A DNA stretch of 64,000 bases from Tritrichomonas musculus (taxonomy: Eukaryota > Parabasalia > Tritrichomonadida > Tritrichomonadidae). The notes under the pieces were generated by a model, which ran no database searches, was not told the origin of the DNA, and worked only from the letters and a program-made list of their open reading frames with translations. Positions within the stretch are counted from its first letter, which is position 1, and every line of letters begins with the position of its first letter. This document shows, in pieces, positions 17,991 through 26,004 of the stretch. The stretch lies in assembly GCA_039105265.1 (NCBI GenBank), contig JAPFFF010000070.1, forward strand, positions 310,001-374,000, given 5' to 3'. The position numbers and the translations under genes were made by a program.

Positions 17991-18122
17991 TCATGAATAC
18001 ATTTTTGTTCTTATCTCTTCACTGAGTTCTGGTTCTTTGTCAGGCATCATTAAAGATACTTCAACAATCTTCACTAAAAATAAACCTGTTAATAATGAAA
18101 CAACTAATATTTCATATATCAT
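17991..18122 (-). CDS. 43-aa single-membrane-segment protein
   Basis: A short minus-strand frame, too small for usual length cut-offs, between the ATPase and the 18133-18708 gene. It encodes MIYEILVVSLLTGLFLVKIV followed by a charged tail (MPDKEPELSEEIRTKMYS). The N-terminal 22 residues form one clear hydrophobic segment and the tail is polar, a layout common for small viral membrane proteins. The ATG is preceded by TTTAAAAACTAATAA, matching the start context of neighbours, and the frame fills most of an otherwise empty 166-bp gap. The evidence is composition and position only. Confidence 0.5.
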   Translation of the reverse strand: MIYEILVVSLLTGLFLVKIVEVSLMMPDKEPELSEEIRTKMYS

Positions 18123-18132
18123 TTATTAGTTT

Positions 18133-18708
18133 TTAAATACATGTTTTTAATGAAATGTTGTGTCTAATGAGTTCGGTATAAATGCTATTATATTTGTATT
18201 TCAAGTCATTTGATTCATTATTTTTGTACACCAATATCCTATCAATTAAAAGATATTTGGAACGAGAAACGCAACCATTACACGCACAATCATCATTGAC
18301 AATCAATTCAACTTTATCTGCTTGTGTTAGTAATTTGATGAGTTCCATTAATGTATTTGAATGACAAATCAATAAATCATTGACTTTTATTGGATTGGTT
18401 TCATAGATGGATAATAATATCTCAAGGAATTTGTTTTTGGTTTCAAGTTCTGTTATATCAGCTCCAATATCACTGATACCTCTTTCTAGGGAAACGTTGT
18501 TTGTTGGATGCTGTGATTGATATACTCCACTCATCTGAGGTATAGTAAAATTTGTGGCTTGAGATGATTGTGGTAATGGTTGAACTGATGGATATTCAAC
18601 TGGTTGTGGTTGCTTTGGTTTGATGTTTATATTAATACTGGTTGATTGTTCCTGCTTAACTGATGCATCGTTCTCGCTACTTAATATACGAGCTTTTGAT
18701 AATGCCAT
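18133..18708 (-). CDS. Conserved Polinton protein, shared family with 5368-5892
   Basis: A 191-aa protein. Residues 1-75 are low-complexity and Gln/Pro/Ser-rich (KPKQPQPVEYPSVQPLPQSS) and probably disordered. The C-terminal part matches the element A gene at 5368-5892. Shared features are a helical Leu-rich stretch (TLMELIKLLTQADKVELIVN), a cysteine patch DDCACNGCVSRSKY, LIDRILVYKN, and the ending YNSIYTELIRHNISLKTCI. The CxCxxC-like patch could bind a metal ion. It stands in the same minus-strand block as the ATPase. Function unknown. Confidence 0.74.
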   Translation of the reverse strand: MALSKARILSSENDASVKQEQSTSININIKPKQPQPVEYPSVQPLPQSSQATNFTIPQMSGVYQSQHPTNNVSLERGISDIGADITELETKNKFLEILLSIYETNPIKVNDLLICHSNTLMELIKLLTQADKVELIVNDDCACNGCVSRSKYLLIDRILVYKNNESNDLKYKYNSIYTELIRHNISLKTCI

Positions 18709-18762
18709 GAATGTTTGAATAAAAATAAAACAACATTAATGATGAGTCATTCAATGATTCAT

Positions 18763-19008
18763 TTACAAAGTCATTTGTTCAGCTGATTTGATACGTTCAT
18801 CAATAGCTCTTAATTGTATTTTAATCGATTCAATATCATTAAATAGTTGTTTATATATCGACAATATGTGAATCATCTTATCAAACTTTCCGTTTAATGC
18901 ATCATCTTCAGAATTCATACATTCATTGAATATCTTGTCTTTAACTATTCGAAACTGAGCGTGTAAAGCTGATGTATCACAACTCAAACCTTTAATTGCA
19001 CTATTCAT
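18763..19008 (-). CDS. Small helical protein of unknown function
   Basis: An 81-aa, mostly helical protein (MNSAIKGLSCDTSALHAQFR, then KMIHILSIYKQLFNDIES and IQLRAIDERIKSAEQM), likely coiled coil. No motif is recognised. It lies between the 18133 gene (54 bp away) and the regulator-like gene at 19047 (38 bp), all on the minus strand, suggesting a shared transcript block or closely spaced promoters. Its position loosely matches the helical minus-strand gene at 5968-6339 in element A, though sequence similarity is not convincing. Confidence 0.6.
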   Translation of the reverse strand: MNSAIKGLSCDTSALHAQFRIVKDKIFNECMNSEDDALNGKFDKMIHILSIYKQLFNDIESIKIQLRAIDERIKSAEQMTL

Positions 19009-19046
19009 TTTAAACCAAAAATAAACAAATTAATTAAATGATATTT

Positions 19047-19397
19047 TTATTCTTTGTTGTTCTTAAATGCCAATAATCTATTAATCATATATGATGATAC
19101 ATTTAACTTCAATTTTTCCTTCAATAAGTTTTGTGTATATGAACACCTTTTATGTCCTGGCAACTTATTTATATCATTCATTACTTTATCATCCAAAAAT
19201 TGTATAACTTTTTCACGTTCATCCTTGTTCAAGAACTTTGATGAATTGAATATTGAACGCGTTCTTTTATGGTTTGCTTCTGTATTTGCTTCTTCATTTG
19301 TTTCTTCTTCTTCACTTACTTCTTGTTTTGATTCTAATATCAAAAGTAATTTATGTATTTCTTCAATGTGTTTTATTATTTCTCTTAACTCAGACAT
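19047..19397 (-). CDS. Regulator-like protein, shared family with 34774-35271
   Basis: A 116-aa protein with a helical N-terminus (LREIIKHIEEIHKLLLILE), an acidic linker (SEEEETNEEANTEANHK) and a conserved C-terminal domain: TRSIFNSSKFLNKDEREKVI, PGHKRCSYTQNLLKEKLKLN and SSYMINRLLAF. The same domain appears in element C at 34774-35271 (HIFNRSKFLDIGDHDRLIQY, then EPHKRVSLLRKLISDNLNLS). It looks like a small helical DNA-binding domain reminiscent of BEN or HTH folds, but I cannot name it firmly. In both elements it is the gene next to the polymerase start, here divergent from it over a 92-bp gap, so control of polymerase expression or replication initiation is a fair guess. Confidence 0.72.
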   Translation of the reverse strand: MSELREIIKHIEEIHKLLLILESKQEVSEEEETNEEANTEANHKRTRSIFNSSKFLNKDEREKVIQFLDDKVMNDINKLPGHKRCSYTQNLLKEKLKLNVSSYMINRLLAFKNNKE

Positions 19398-19489
19398 TTC
19401 AATGAAATAAAAAACTCGAAATATTTTTTATTTTTTGATTTAACATTTTTTCAAATTTCAAATAATTTGATTTTTTAATAATATCATAA
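19398..19489. promoter_or_regulatory. Divergent promoter region between regulator-like gene and PolB
   Basis: A 92-bp, extremely AT-rich gap between two outward-facing start codons. It holds T-runs on both strands (TATTTTTTATTTTTTGATTT, TTTTTTCAAATTTCAAATAA) and a direct repeat CAAATTTCAAAT. Both transcripts must start here. No GGTATCACATGA unit is present. Confidence 0.5.
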
Positions 19490-22400
19490 ATGAGTTCTCG
19501 TTATTACTATAGAAAAGATACCAAATCATTTGTTATTGAACAAATCAGGTATATCAATAATGAACTTCAATTAAAACCTCGTTTGTCAACATCTAAACCT
19601 TCTGATTATGATGTTAAACATTTCAAGTCAATCTTAGAAAATTATCTAACTTCATTCGGTTTTAGAGAACATGAAGGCAATAGAATCAATGATACAACAA
19701 TATTAGATTTCGTTAATAGAATGAAAAGAGAAGCAGAAGAACAAGAAGAAGAGGAGGAAGAGGAACAATTTGAAGAAGAAGAACAAAATGATGAACAAAA
19801 ACTAAAACAAAAACAAATCGAGAACAACATTAAAATAGCTCATGATGCACTCAACAAAGCCCTTCAATTAATTAAATCTGAAAATATATTATTGAGACCA
19901 TTACCGCCAAAGACAAACAAACAACCTCAACGATATGAAGACATTCGATTCAACAATGAAAATGCTGAATTAATTGAATACCTCAAAAAGTTTGGCTATA
20001 AAGGTGTTCATTCAAAACATGACTCATATTTCATAATCAATGAACCTGAGAACTTTGATGAAGCAGTTGAAGCATGCAGTCATTTCATTGACCAATTCCC
20101 AAATGATAATGAAAAGGTTGAACGATTAGATGAAGACAGTAAAGAACCGATAAAAATATATTACAAGAACGGAGTTTCATCAATTGAAGACATCAATGAA
20201 TATTTGACTGAAACAGTATTTAAACAAGAAGTGAAACCGTTCAAAATATATTTTCAATTGACTGGTATATTTGAGATACCACCAAAGAATGAAAACGAAA
20301 GATATACATATGAAGCAAGTGAAATCAAATGGAAGAATTATAAATCATCAGTACCGATAATCGTTAGAGAGAATAAAGATATTGATAAAGTTAAACTGTA
20401 TATTGAATCAAAGATTCATGAATATGAAACCACTGCTTCAAACATCAAATTGTGTATCGTTTGGTCTGTTTCATTTACAATCTCTCGTGTCGTTAAGATA
20501 ACAGGTAAGATTGATGGATTACCAGAAGAGTTCATTAAAAATAAATATATCATTATGGATAACGTTGATGATTGTTTATGTTGGTATCGTTTCCTTGCTT
20601 GCTGTTTGAATAAGCAACTTATTGAAACACGAACATTTAAAATCTCCAACAGAACAGCAGCAGCAAAGAAAATATTATGTGAAGAACACGGAATAACTTA
20701 TTCAACAAAACCTTCAAAAGCAGCAAATCAATTCATCAACACATTCAAAGGAATCACGATTGAAGAAATGAAAGAATCAGCCAAGAATCATAACATCAAT
20801 GTCAACATCTATGAATATGACAAAGAGAAACATATTTATGATATTCAAGACCAATGGCACAACACTGATGAATCAAACAAAACATTTTCAGCTCTGTTGT
20901 ATTCAAAAGATAAGATACTTCATATCATGTACATCATTGATGCTGAAGCATTAACAAACATTCATATATGTCCTCATTGTGGTTCATACATTCACAAAGG
21001 AAATAACAATATTGACAGATTCAACAGACATGTAGATAAATGTGATGGCAAATTCAAAAAGGATTTCATACCTTCACGAGAAGCTTTGCCATATTGTCCA
21101 CACATTTTAAACAATCCTGTTTATTTGTATTGTCTTTCATATGAACTTGAATGGAAGCCAACAATTCATTATATCACTTATGATTTTGAAACAATGGAGC
21201 AAAAGATTGAAAAGAAAGTTAGTGATAAATCAGTTATCAATTCTCGATTGATTCCTTTGAGTGTTTCATCATGTGTGAAACTTGATAAAGGTTTGATAAC
21301 AAAGAACTTTGATATAAGAACAAATGACTTCATTGCCAAATGGATTGAATGGTTATTTGTTGTTGGATGTGATGTGTATGTTGATAAGTTGAACCATTTA
21401 AAATCATTCATTAAAGATAAATCAGAAGAAGAACTCAATAAAATAGATACATCATTGAAAACAATAACAGTATTTGGTTTTAATTCATCACGATTTGATT
21501 CAAACTTATTCAAAGAGCAATTGATTAAAAATCATTGGTCTATCGATAGCGGAATGATTGGAACAGCTACATCATTAAAGCAATTTATATTGAAATCATC
21601 AAAGTACCCCATTCGATTACGATTCATTGATGCACAAGCATTTGTTGCTGGTGGTACGCTCAAACAATTTGGAATTGATTTTGGTGGGATTTCTAACAGT
21701 TCGAAAGGTGTATTTCCTTATGAAGCAATCAACAATGAAAATTATAATGAAGTGTTATCAAAGAGTGAACCATTCGCATATGAAGACTTTTACAGTTATC
21801 TCAATCAAAAGAATCCTTTAACACAATCCGATTATGAAGAGTATTTGATTGATTCAAAGAGGTTTGCAACACGTTGGGATTATTTGTTATCATACAATGA
21901 CAATGATGTTGAAATGATGATTAATCCTATTGACAACCTTATTCAAATGAATGCCGAATACAAAGTTGATTTGATAAGTAATCTTTCATTATCGAAGAAC
22001 GCTTCATGCATCAAATATGCTCTTGCATATAAAGATTTTAATCCGAAGAACGACTATGAAATCATCAACAAATCAAATACATTCAAACCAACAATGAAAT
22101 GGTGGTTAAATAAATGTGATAATTATCGAAAGCAAGACATGAAACATAATTTTTGCTCGCAAAAAGGCGAATCGCTTCAAACGAACCAAAATCAACGAGA
22201 TATTTCAAAATGTGTTAGTGAAAAGGATTTCGAAGCATTCATGAAATTGTATGAATCAAATGAAACAGGTAAATGTCATTTATGTGGTGAACACTTTACT
22301 TACAACAACAAACCGACACTTGACAGAATAGATAACAACAAAGGACATCAGATTGATAACTGTTTACTTGCTTGTGCTGAATGTAATCGTTTGAGACAAC

Positions 22401-24049
22401 GTGATGATGACAAGATAACAAGAACCAAAATACAATTGAAGAAATTCTGCAAGCTCCATCACCTGCCAACACTCATAACTGATGAAAAAGAATACTACAA
22501 TTTGAGAGAGAACATAACGGGAGGATTATCAAATGTACTTCATCGAGTGAACATTAGAGGTCAAACATTAATCAATAAACTCAAATATGATGCCGTTAAT
22601 GACAGAATCATTAGCTATGACACTTCAAACATAGTTTCACACGTTGCTGGTATTGATTTCAATTCATTGTATCCCTCATCATTCAGTTCAGTAAAACATT
22701 CATTCAATCCTTATCACGGAGGAATCATGTACATGCCTGGTTCATTTATAAAACGATTTGATGTTTATGATGAACAAGGAAACAAGAATGAAAAGGTTCT
22801 TAATACTGCAATGAATATCATTCAATCAAAGAAGCGATTTGATGCAAACCCTGAGTTTATATTCAAAGCTGAAGTCAAATTGAGATGTCCAAAGAATAAA
22901 ATCAACGATTTGATTAATTTCCCTCCTGTGTTTAGAAATATCAATATAATGAATGATGAGCAAACGATTGGAAGCTATATGTACAAATATATGAAAGACA
23001 ATAAACTGAATTCAGCCGATAAAGAAACAAGAAAGCTGACAATGTTGCTTGATACATGCGGAACATTTATGACGTTCTCGAATTACCTTTTATGGTTTTT
23101 AATCGACCACGGACTTATTGTTGATGACATTAAGAGCTTAAGTTTATATGAAGCTCATGACGGATTCAATCAATTTGTTTGTGAGTTTATGAAGAAGCGT
23201 CAAGATATATTGTCAGGAAAGGCACACGGGAACGAAAAGTTTTACAAGATTAGTATGAACGGATCTTACGGATATGACGGTATGAATTCAGAGAACTTCA
23301 ACAAAGTCAGAATTGTTGATAAAAATAAAGCCTTTCAATTGATTGCATCCGATACTTATCGCAATGGATGTAAATTGTCAAATGATTGTTATTTGATACA
23401 ATCACAACCACATTCATTCAAATGCACTACATGTCTTCAGGAATCATTTTGGACATTAGACAATGCGAAATACTGGTATTTGACTTTCCTTTATGACTTT
23501 CTATACAAATGCATTGACATGAATAAAATTCATTTCAACTCGGTCGATACAGATAGTCTGTACATGTCTATAGCTGGTGATATGAATAAACCGATTGACC
23601 AGTTGTTTGATTACGTCATCAAAGACAAATCATTTTATGATAAACACATTTATAGCTTTATGCCAAATCCTGCAATCAATGATGTATATGATGAGAAAAA
23701 GATTCTCGGATGCTGTGTAGAAAAGTTTGGAGCAAATCAAGTTGCTTTGTGTGCTAAATGTTATACGATTTGGTCAGATGACAAAACAATTTCATTAAAG
23801 CTCAAAGGTGTTTCATTGAAGAAGAACAACATCAAATCAAGTGATTACAAAAATGTCATTGATAAGCAATCAATAATGAAAGGCAAAAATATAAACCTTC
23901 AAATGAATTCACAACTGATGAGTAAAATAACTGTTATCAAAAATGCTTTAACAGCAGCACATTCAAAAATGTTGGTATTATCAAATCATTGTTGTTGTCC
24001 TTATGTCAATGGTTTCACTGCAAAGGATTATTTCATTGAGAATCATTAA
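19490..24049 (+). CDS. Protein-primed DNA polymerase B with inserted HNH domain
   Basis: A 1519-aa replicative polymerase, longer than usual for Polinton PolB. In order: an acidic Glu-rich linker (residues 80-105); a long N-terminal region; a zinc-finger-like CPHCGSYIHKG...RFNRHVDKC (about 493-520); exonuclease motif I YITYDFET (about 563), II FGFNSSRFDSN (about 662) and III YNDNDVEMM (about 801). An HNH-type nuclease domain follows: CHLCGEH...LDRIDNNKGHQ...CAECNRLRQ (about 929-967). Then come a GG-type motif (ITGGLSNVLHRVNIRGQ), palm motif A DFNSLYPSS (about 1056), motif B KISMNGSYGYD (about 1253) and motif C SVDTDSLYM (about 1351). The HNH domain lies in frame between exonuclease and palm; no intein splicing blocks are seen. 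The front is homologous to the polymerase in element C. Confidence 0.92.
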   Translation: MSSRYYYRKDTKSFVIEQIRYINNELQLKPRLSTSKPSDYDVKHFKSILENYLTSFGFREHEGNRINDTTILDFVNRMKREAEEQEEEEEEEQFEEEEQNDEQKLKQKQIENNIKIAHDALNKALQLIKSENILLRPLPPKTNKQPQRYEDIRFNNENAELIEYLKKFGYKGVHSKHDSYFIINEPENFDEAVEACSHFIDQFPNDNEKVERLDEDSKEPIKIYYKNGVSSIEDINEYLTETVFKQEVKPFKIYFQLTGIFEIPPKNENERYTYEASEIKWKNYKSSVPIIVRENKDIDKVKLYIESKIHEYETTASNIKLCIVWSVSFTISRVVKITGKIDGLPEEFIKNKYIIMDNVDDCLCWYRFLACCLNKQLIETRTFKISNRTAAAKKILCEEHGITYSTKPSKAANQFINTFKGITIEEMKESAKNHNINVNIYEYDKEKHIYDIQDQWHNTDESNKTFSALLYSKDKILHIMYIIDAEALTNIHICPHCGSYIHKGNNNIDRFNRHVDKCDGKFKKDFIPSREALPYCPHILNNPVYLYCLSYELEWKPTIHYITYDFETMEQKIEKKVSDKSVINSRLIPLSVSSCVKLDKGLITKNFDIRTNDFIAKWIEWLFVVGCDVYVDKLNHLKSFIKDKSEEELNKIDTSLKTITVFGFNSSRFDSNLFKEQLIKNHWSIDSGMIGTATSLKQFILKSSKYPIRLRFIDAQAFVAGGTLKQFGIDFGGISNSSKGVFPYEAINNENYNEVLSKSEPFAYEDFYSYLNQKNPLTQSDYEEYLIDSKRFATRWDYLLSYNDNDVEMMINPIDNLIQMNAEYKVDLISNLSLSKNASCIKYALAYKDFNPKNDYEIINKSNTFKPTMKWWLNKCDNYRKQDMKHNFCSQKGESLQTNQNQRDISKCVSEKDFEAFMKLYESNETGKCHLCGEHFTYNNKPTLDRIDNNKGHQIDNCLLACAECNRLRQRDDDKITRTKIQLKKFCKLHHLPTLITDEKEYYNLRENITGGLSNVLHRVNIRGQTLINKLKYDAVNDRIISYDTSNIVSHVAGIDFNSLYPSSFSSVKHSFNPYHGGIMYMPGSFIKRFDVYDEQGNKNEKVLNTAMNIIQSKKRFDANPEFIFKAEVKLRCPKNKINDLINFPPVFRNINIMNDEQTIGSYMYKYMKDNKLNSADKETRKLTMLLDTCGTFMTFSNYLLWFLIDHGLIVDDIKSLSLYEAHDGFNQFVCEFMKKRQDILSGKAHGNEKFYKISMNGSYGYDGMNSENFNKVRIVDKNKAFQLIASDTYRNGCKLSNDCYLIQSQPHSFKCTTCLQESFWTLDNAKYWYLTFLYDFLYKCIDMNKIHFNSVDTDSLYMSIAGDMNKPIDQLFDYVIKDKSFYDKHIYSFMPNPAINDVYDEKKILGCCVEKFGANQVALCAKCYTIWSDDKTISLKLKGVSLKKNNIKSSDYKNVIDKQSIMKGKNINLQMNSQLMSKITVIKNALTAAHSKMLVLSNHCCCPYVNGFTAKDYFIENH

Positions 24050-24104
24050 ACAATTAATTTAATGATTTTATTTTAAAAAATCAATTTTTTTATTTTTGTT
24101 ATAA

Positions 24105-24743
24105 ATGAGTCAACCAACTGAACAAACACAAATTGAAAATGCTGAAGCTGAATTTGAACCTTTGAAAGGTTTTGAAAGTGATTATGAAATTCAAACAACT
24201 TTCCCTTATAACATCAAGAATAAGAAAACAGGAAAAATAATAGCTGAAGGTGAATACAGACAAAATGTTTATCCGTGTGTAAACCTAAATAACAAAATAT
24301 ATTATAAACATATTCTTGTAGCAAAGCAATTTATTGAAAACCCTAATAATCTACCACAAGTCGACCATAAGAATAGAATCAAAACTGATTATCATCTTGA
24401 TAATTTACGATTTGTATCAAGTTCAGAGAATAATAAAAATAAATCAAATTATAAAGGTATTCAATATGAATTCATTGATGACATACCTGATGATGCAATT
24501 GTTATTGATTTCTATGAAACAAAGACAGAAAGGAAAGAATTTGAAGAAAACACGTATTATTATTACCATGATGATACTAATAATGAAGACATTTTTTATG
24601 CAAAGATTACTGATAATATTTATAAAATTCTTCATATCAATACAAATAAATCAGGCAATGAATTTATTTCAATGAACGATATAAATAATCAAAAAGTTAG
24701 CGTATATATTAATAGATTCAAACATCAACATGATTTGATTTGA
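24105..24743 (+). CDS. Free-standing HNH homing-endonuclease-like protein
   Basis: A 212-aa protein directly after the polymerase (55 bp). Residues 15-65 resemble the NUMOD4-type DNA-binding module of phage HNH endonucleases (FEPLKGFESDYEIQTTFPYN, then IKNKKTGKIIAEG and YPCVNLNN). The HNH core follows: YYKHILVAKQFIENPNN, LPQVDHKNRIKTDYHLDNLR and FVSSSENNKNKSN. A C-terminal half of about 90 residues (DDAIVIDFYETKTERKEF onward) probably contacts DNA. HNH genes beside replication genes are common in phages and giant viruses and spread by homing. Its neighbour carries a different HNH type inside it, so the locus has two unrelated nuclease domains. It ends 6 bp from the convergent 24750 gene. Confidence 0.85.
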   Translation: MSQPTEQTQIENAEAEFEPLKGFESDYEIQTTFPYNIKNKKTGKIIAEGEYRQNVYPCVNLNNKIYYKHILVAKQFIENPNNLPQVDHKNRIKTDYHLDNLRFVSSSENNKNKSNYKGIQYEFIDDIPDDAIVIDFYETKTERKEFEENTYYYYHDDTNNEDIFYAKITDNIYKILHINTNKSGNEFISMNDINNQKVSVYINRFKHQHDLI

Positions 24744-24749
24744 TTTGAT

Positions 24750-25787
24750 TTACTCTTTGAATACAGCTAATGTTCTTTCATCAATGATACTTGTAATGAT
24801 TCCAACAGTCATACGTTTTATTTTTGATGTTATTGCTGTCTCTCCTGAAAGAACTTTCAGCTTATTGTCTTCATTATCGATAAACACCTCATCACCGATT
24901 GAATAACATGATGAATCATTAACGCGAACCATATAATCACCATGTGAACTAAATGTGATACATTTATTTTTGTCATCGATTCTCACACATATACCGACAT
25001 ACTCCTTCCATGTTCCTGATGTTTTGACACTACAAATACAATCAGTTGTATCATCTGCTGTTGATGGTTTCCATTCATCACCAACATGTTTGTAAACCTT
25101 ACCTGTCATATACACTGGAGAACCAACAACGAAATCACTAACAGAGTTCATTGATGATTCAATCGGCGAGTAATGTGTGATTGTTGTGTTTGATTGTGCA
25201 CCGTAAATAGCAGCCTTATATTTTGCTAAATAACCTCGGGACATGATGCATCTTGAATATATTTGTTTAGCATCTAATAATTCCTGAGTAGTTGTCCAAG
25301 AATATCCGCCTATTGGGAAATTATATGTCAGGGGTCTTCCTGATGTTATATCAACAGTGTCTTCATAATAGAATGGGAATTTGAAATTGTCGAAATACAC
25401 AGTTCTTTGATGTAATACAAGAACAATGTTATGAGGATTTCCAGTTGTATCATAGAATAATATTCTTATTTCCAAACATAGCGCATAATCACCTACTATG
25501 TATTCCAGTTTAATTACCTTATCTTCAAGTTTTAGATAATGAATTGATATTTCACCGCCCTCTGTAATCGGTCCGCAATCAATAGCACATTTTTTTATTA
25601 GTTGTTCTTCTGTTATGACGTTTGACTTCAGTGCAAAGTTATCATTCACATATTTCACCGAAGTAATCATATCATCATTCACAGGTCGGATGCTGATTAA
25701 TGTGATAGTTGCATCATAAATATTGGTTAGTGTATCATCCTCAGCTCTCAATGAAACAATACGTGTAGCTACACGAATATCTATCAA
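24750..25787 (-). CDS. Fibre/structural protein, C-terminal-type region
   Basis: A 345-aa minus-strand frame without a convincing ATG at its left limit, so the start is uncertain. It contains one copy of the fibre-type repeat (VNDNFALKSNVITEEQLIKK), linking it to the 26005-27945 gene, which carries many. Following parts are beta-rich (SIHYLKLEDKVIKLEYIVGD, LCLEIRILFYDTTGNPHNIV). A C-terminal region around residues 225-340 (GSPVYMTGKVYKHVGDEWKP, then SIGDEVFIDNEDNKLKVLSG) resembles peptidase-G2/intramolecular-chaperone or phage tail-fibre tip domains. Together with its neighbour it probably represents the attachment fibre of element B; this part of the element appears broken, about once. Confidence 0.6.
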   Translation of the reverse strand: MIDIRVATRIVSLRAEDDTLTNIYDATITLISIRPVNDDMITSVKYVNDNFALKSNVITEEQLIKKCAIDCGPITEGGEISIHYLKLEDKVIKLEYIVGDYALCLEIRILFYDTTGNPHNIVLVLHQRTVYFDNFKFPFYYEDTVDITSGRPLTYNFPIGGYSWTTTQELLDAKQIYSRCIMSRGYLAKYKAAIYGAQSNTTITHYSPIESSMNSVSDFVVGSPVYMTGKVYKHVGDEWKPSTADDTTDCICSVKTSGTWKEYVGICVRIDDKNKCITFSSHGDYMVRVNDSSCYSIGDEVFIDNEDNKLKVLSGETAITSKIKRMTVGIITSIIDERTLAVFKE

Positions 25788-26004
25788 TTCACTTGACTCT
25801 CCGCTGGTTGATTTGTATATGAGATTTGCACTCTTTCGTCCAGAATATTCGTATTCAGCTTCTTCATATGATGCATCATCAGCATTTCGTTTGAACTTTA
25901 CAATAATATTTTTGGTTGTTAATACCCTTCGTATATATTCATCTGGGATTACACAACCACTATCATTCTGTGTACATTGAATTGTGATTTGTTCTGGACT
26001 TTCA

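Noticed and set aside
22270-22480. Intein in the element B polymerase
   Set aside because: No Cys/Ser N-terminal block or terminal His-Asn block flanks the HNH segment; it looks like a fused domain instead.
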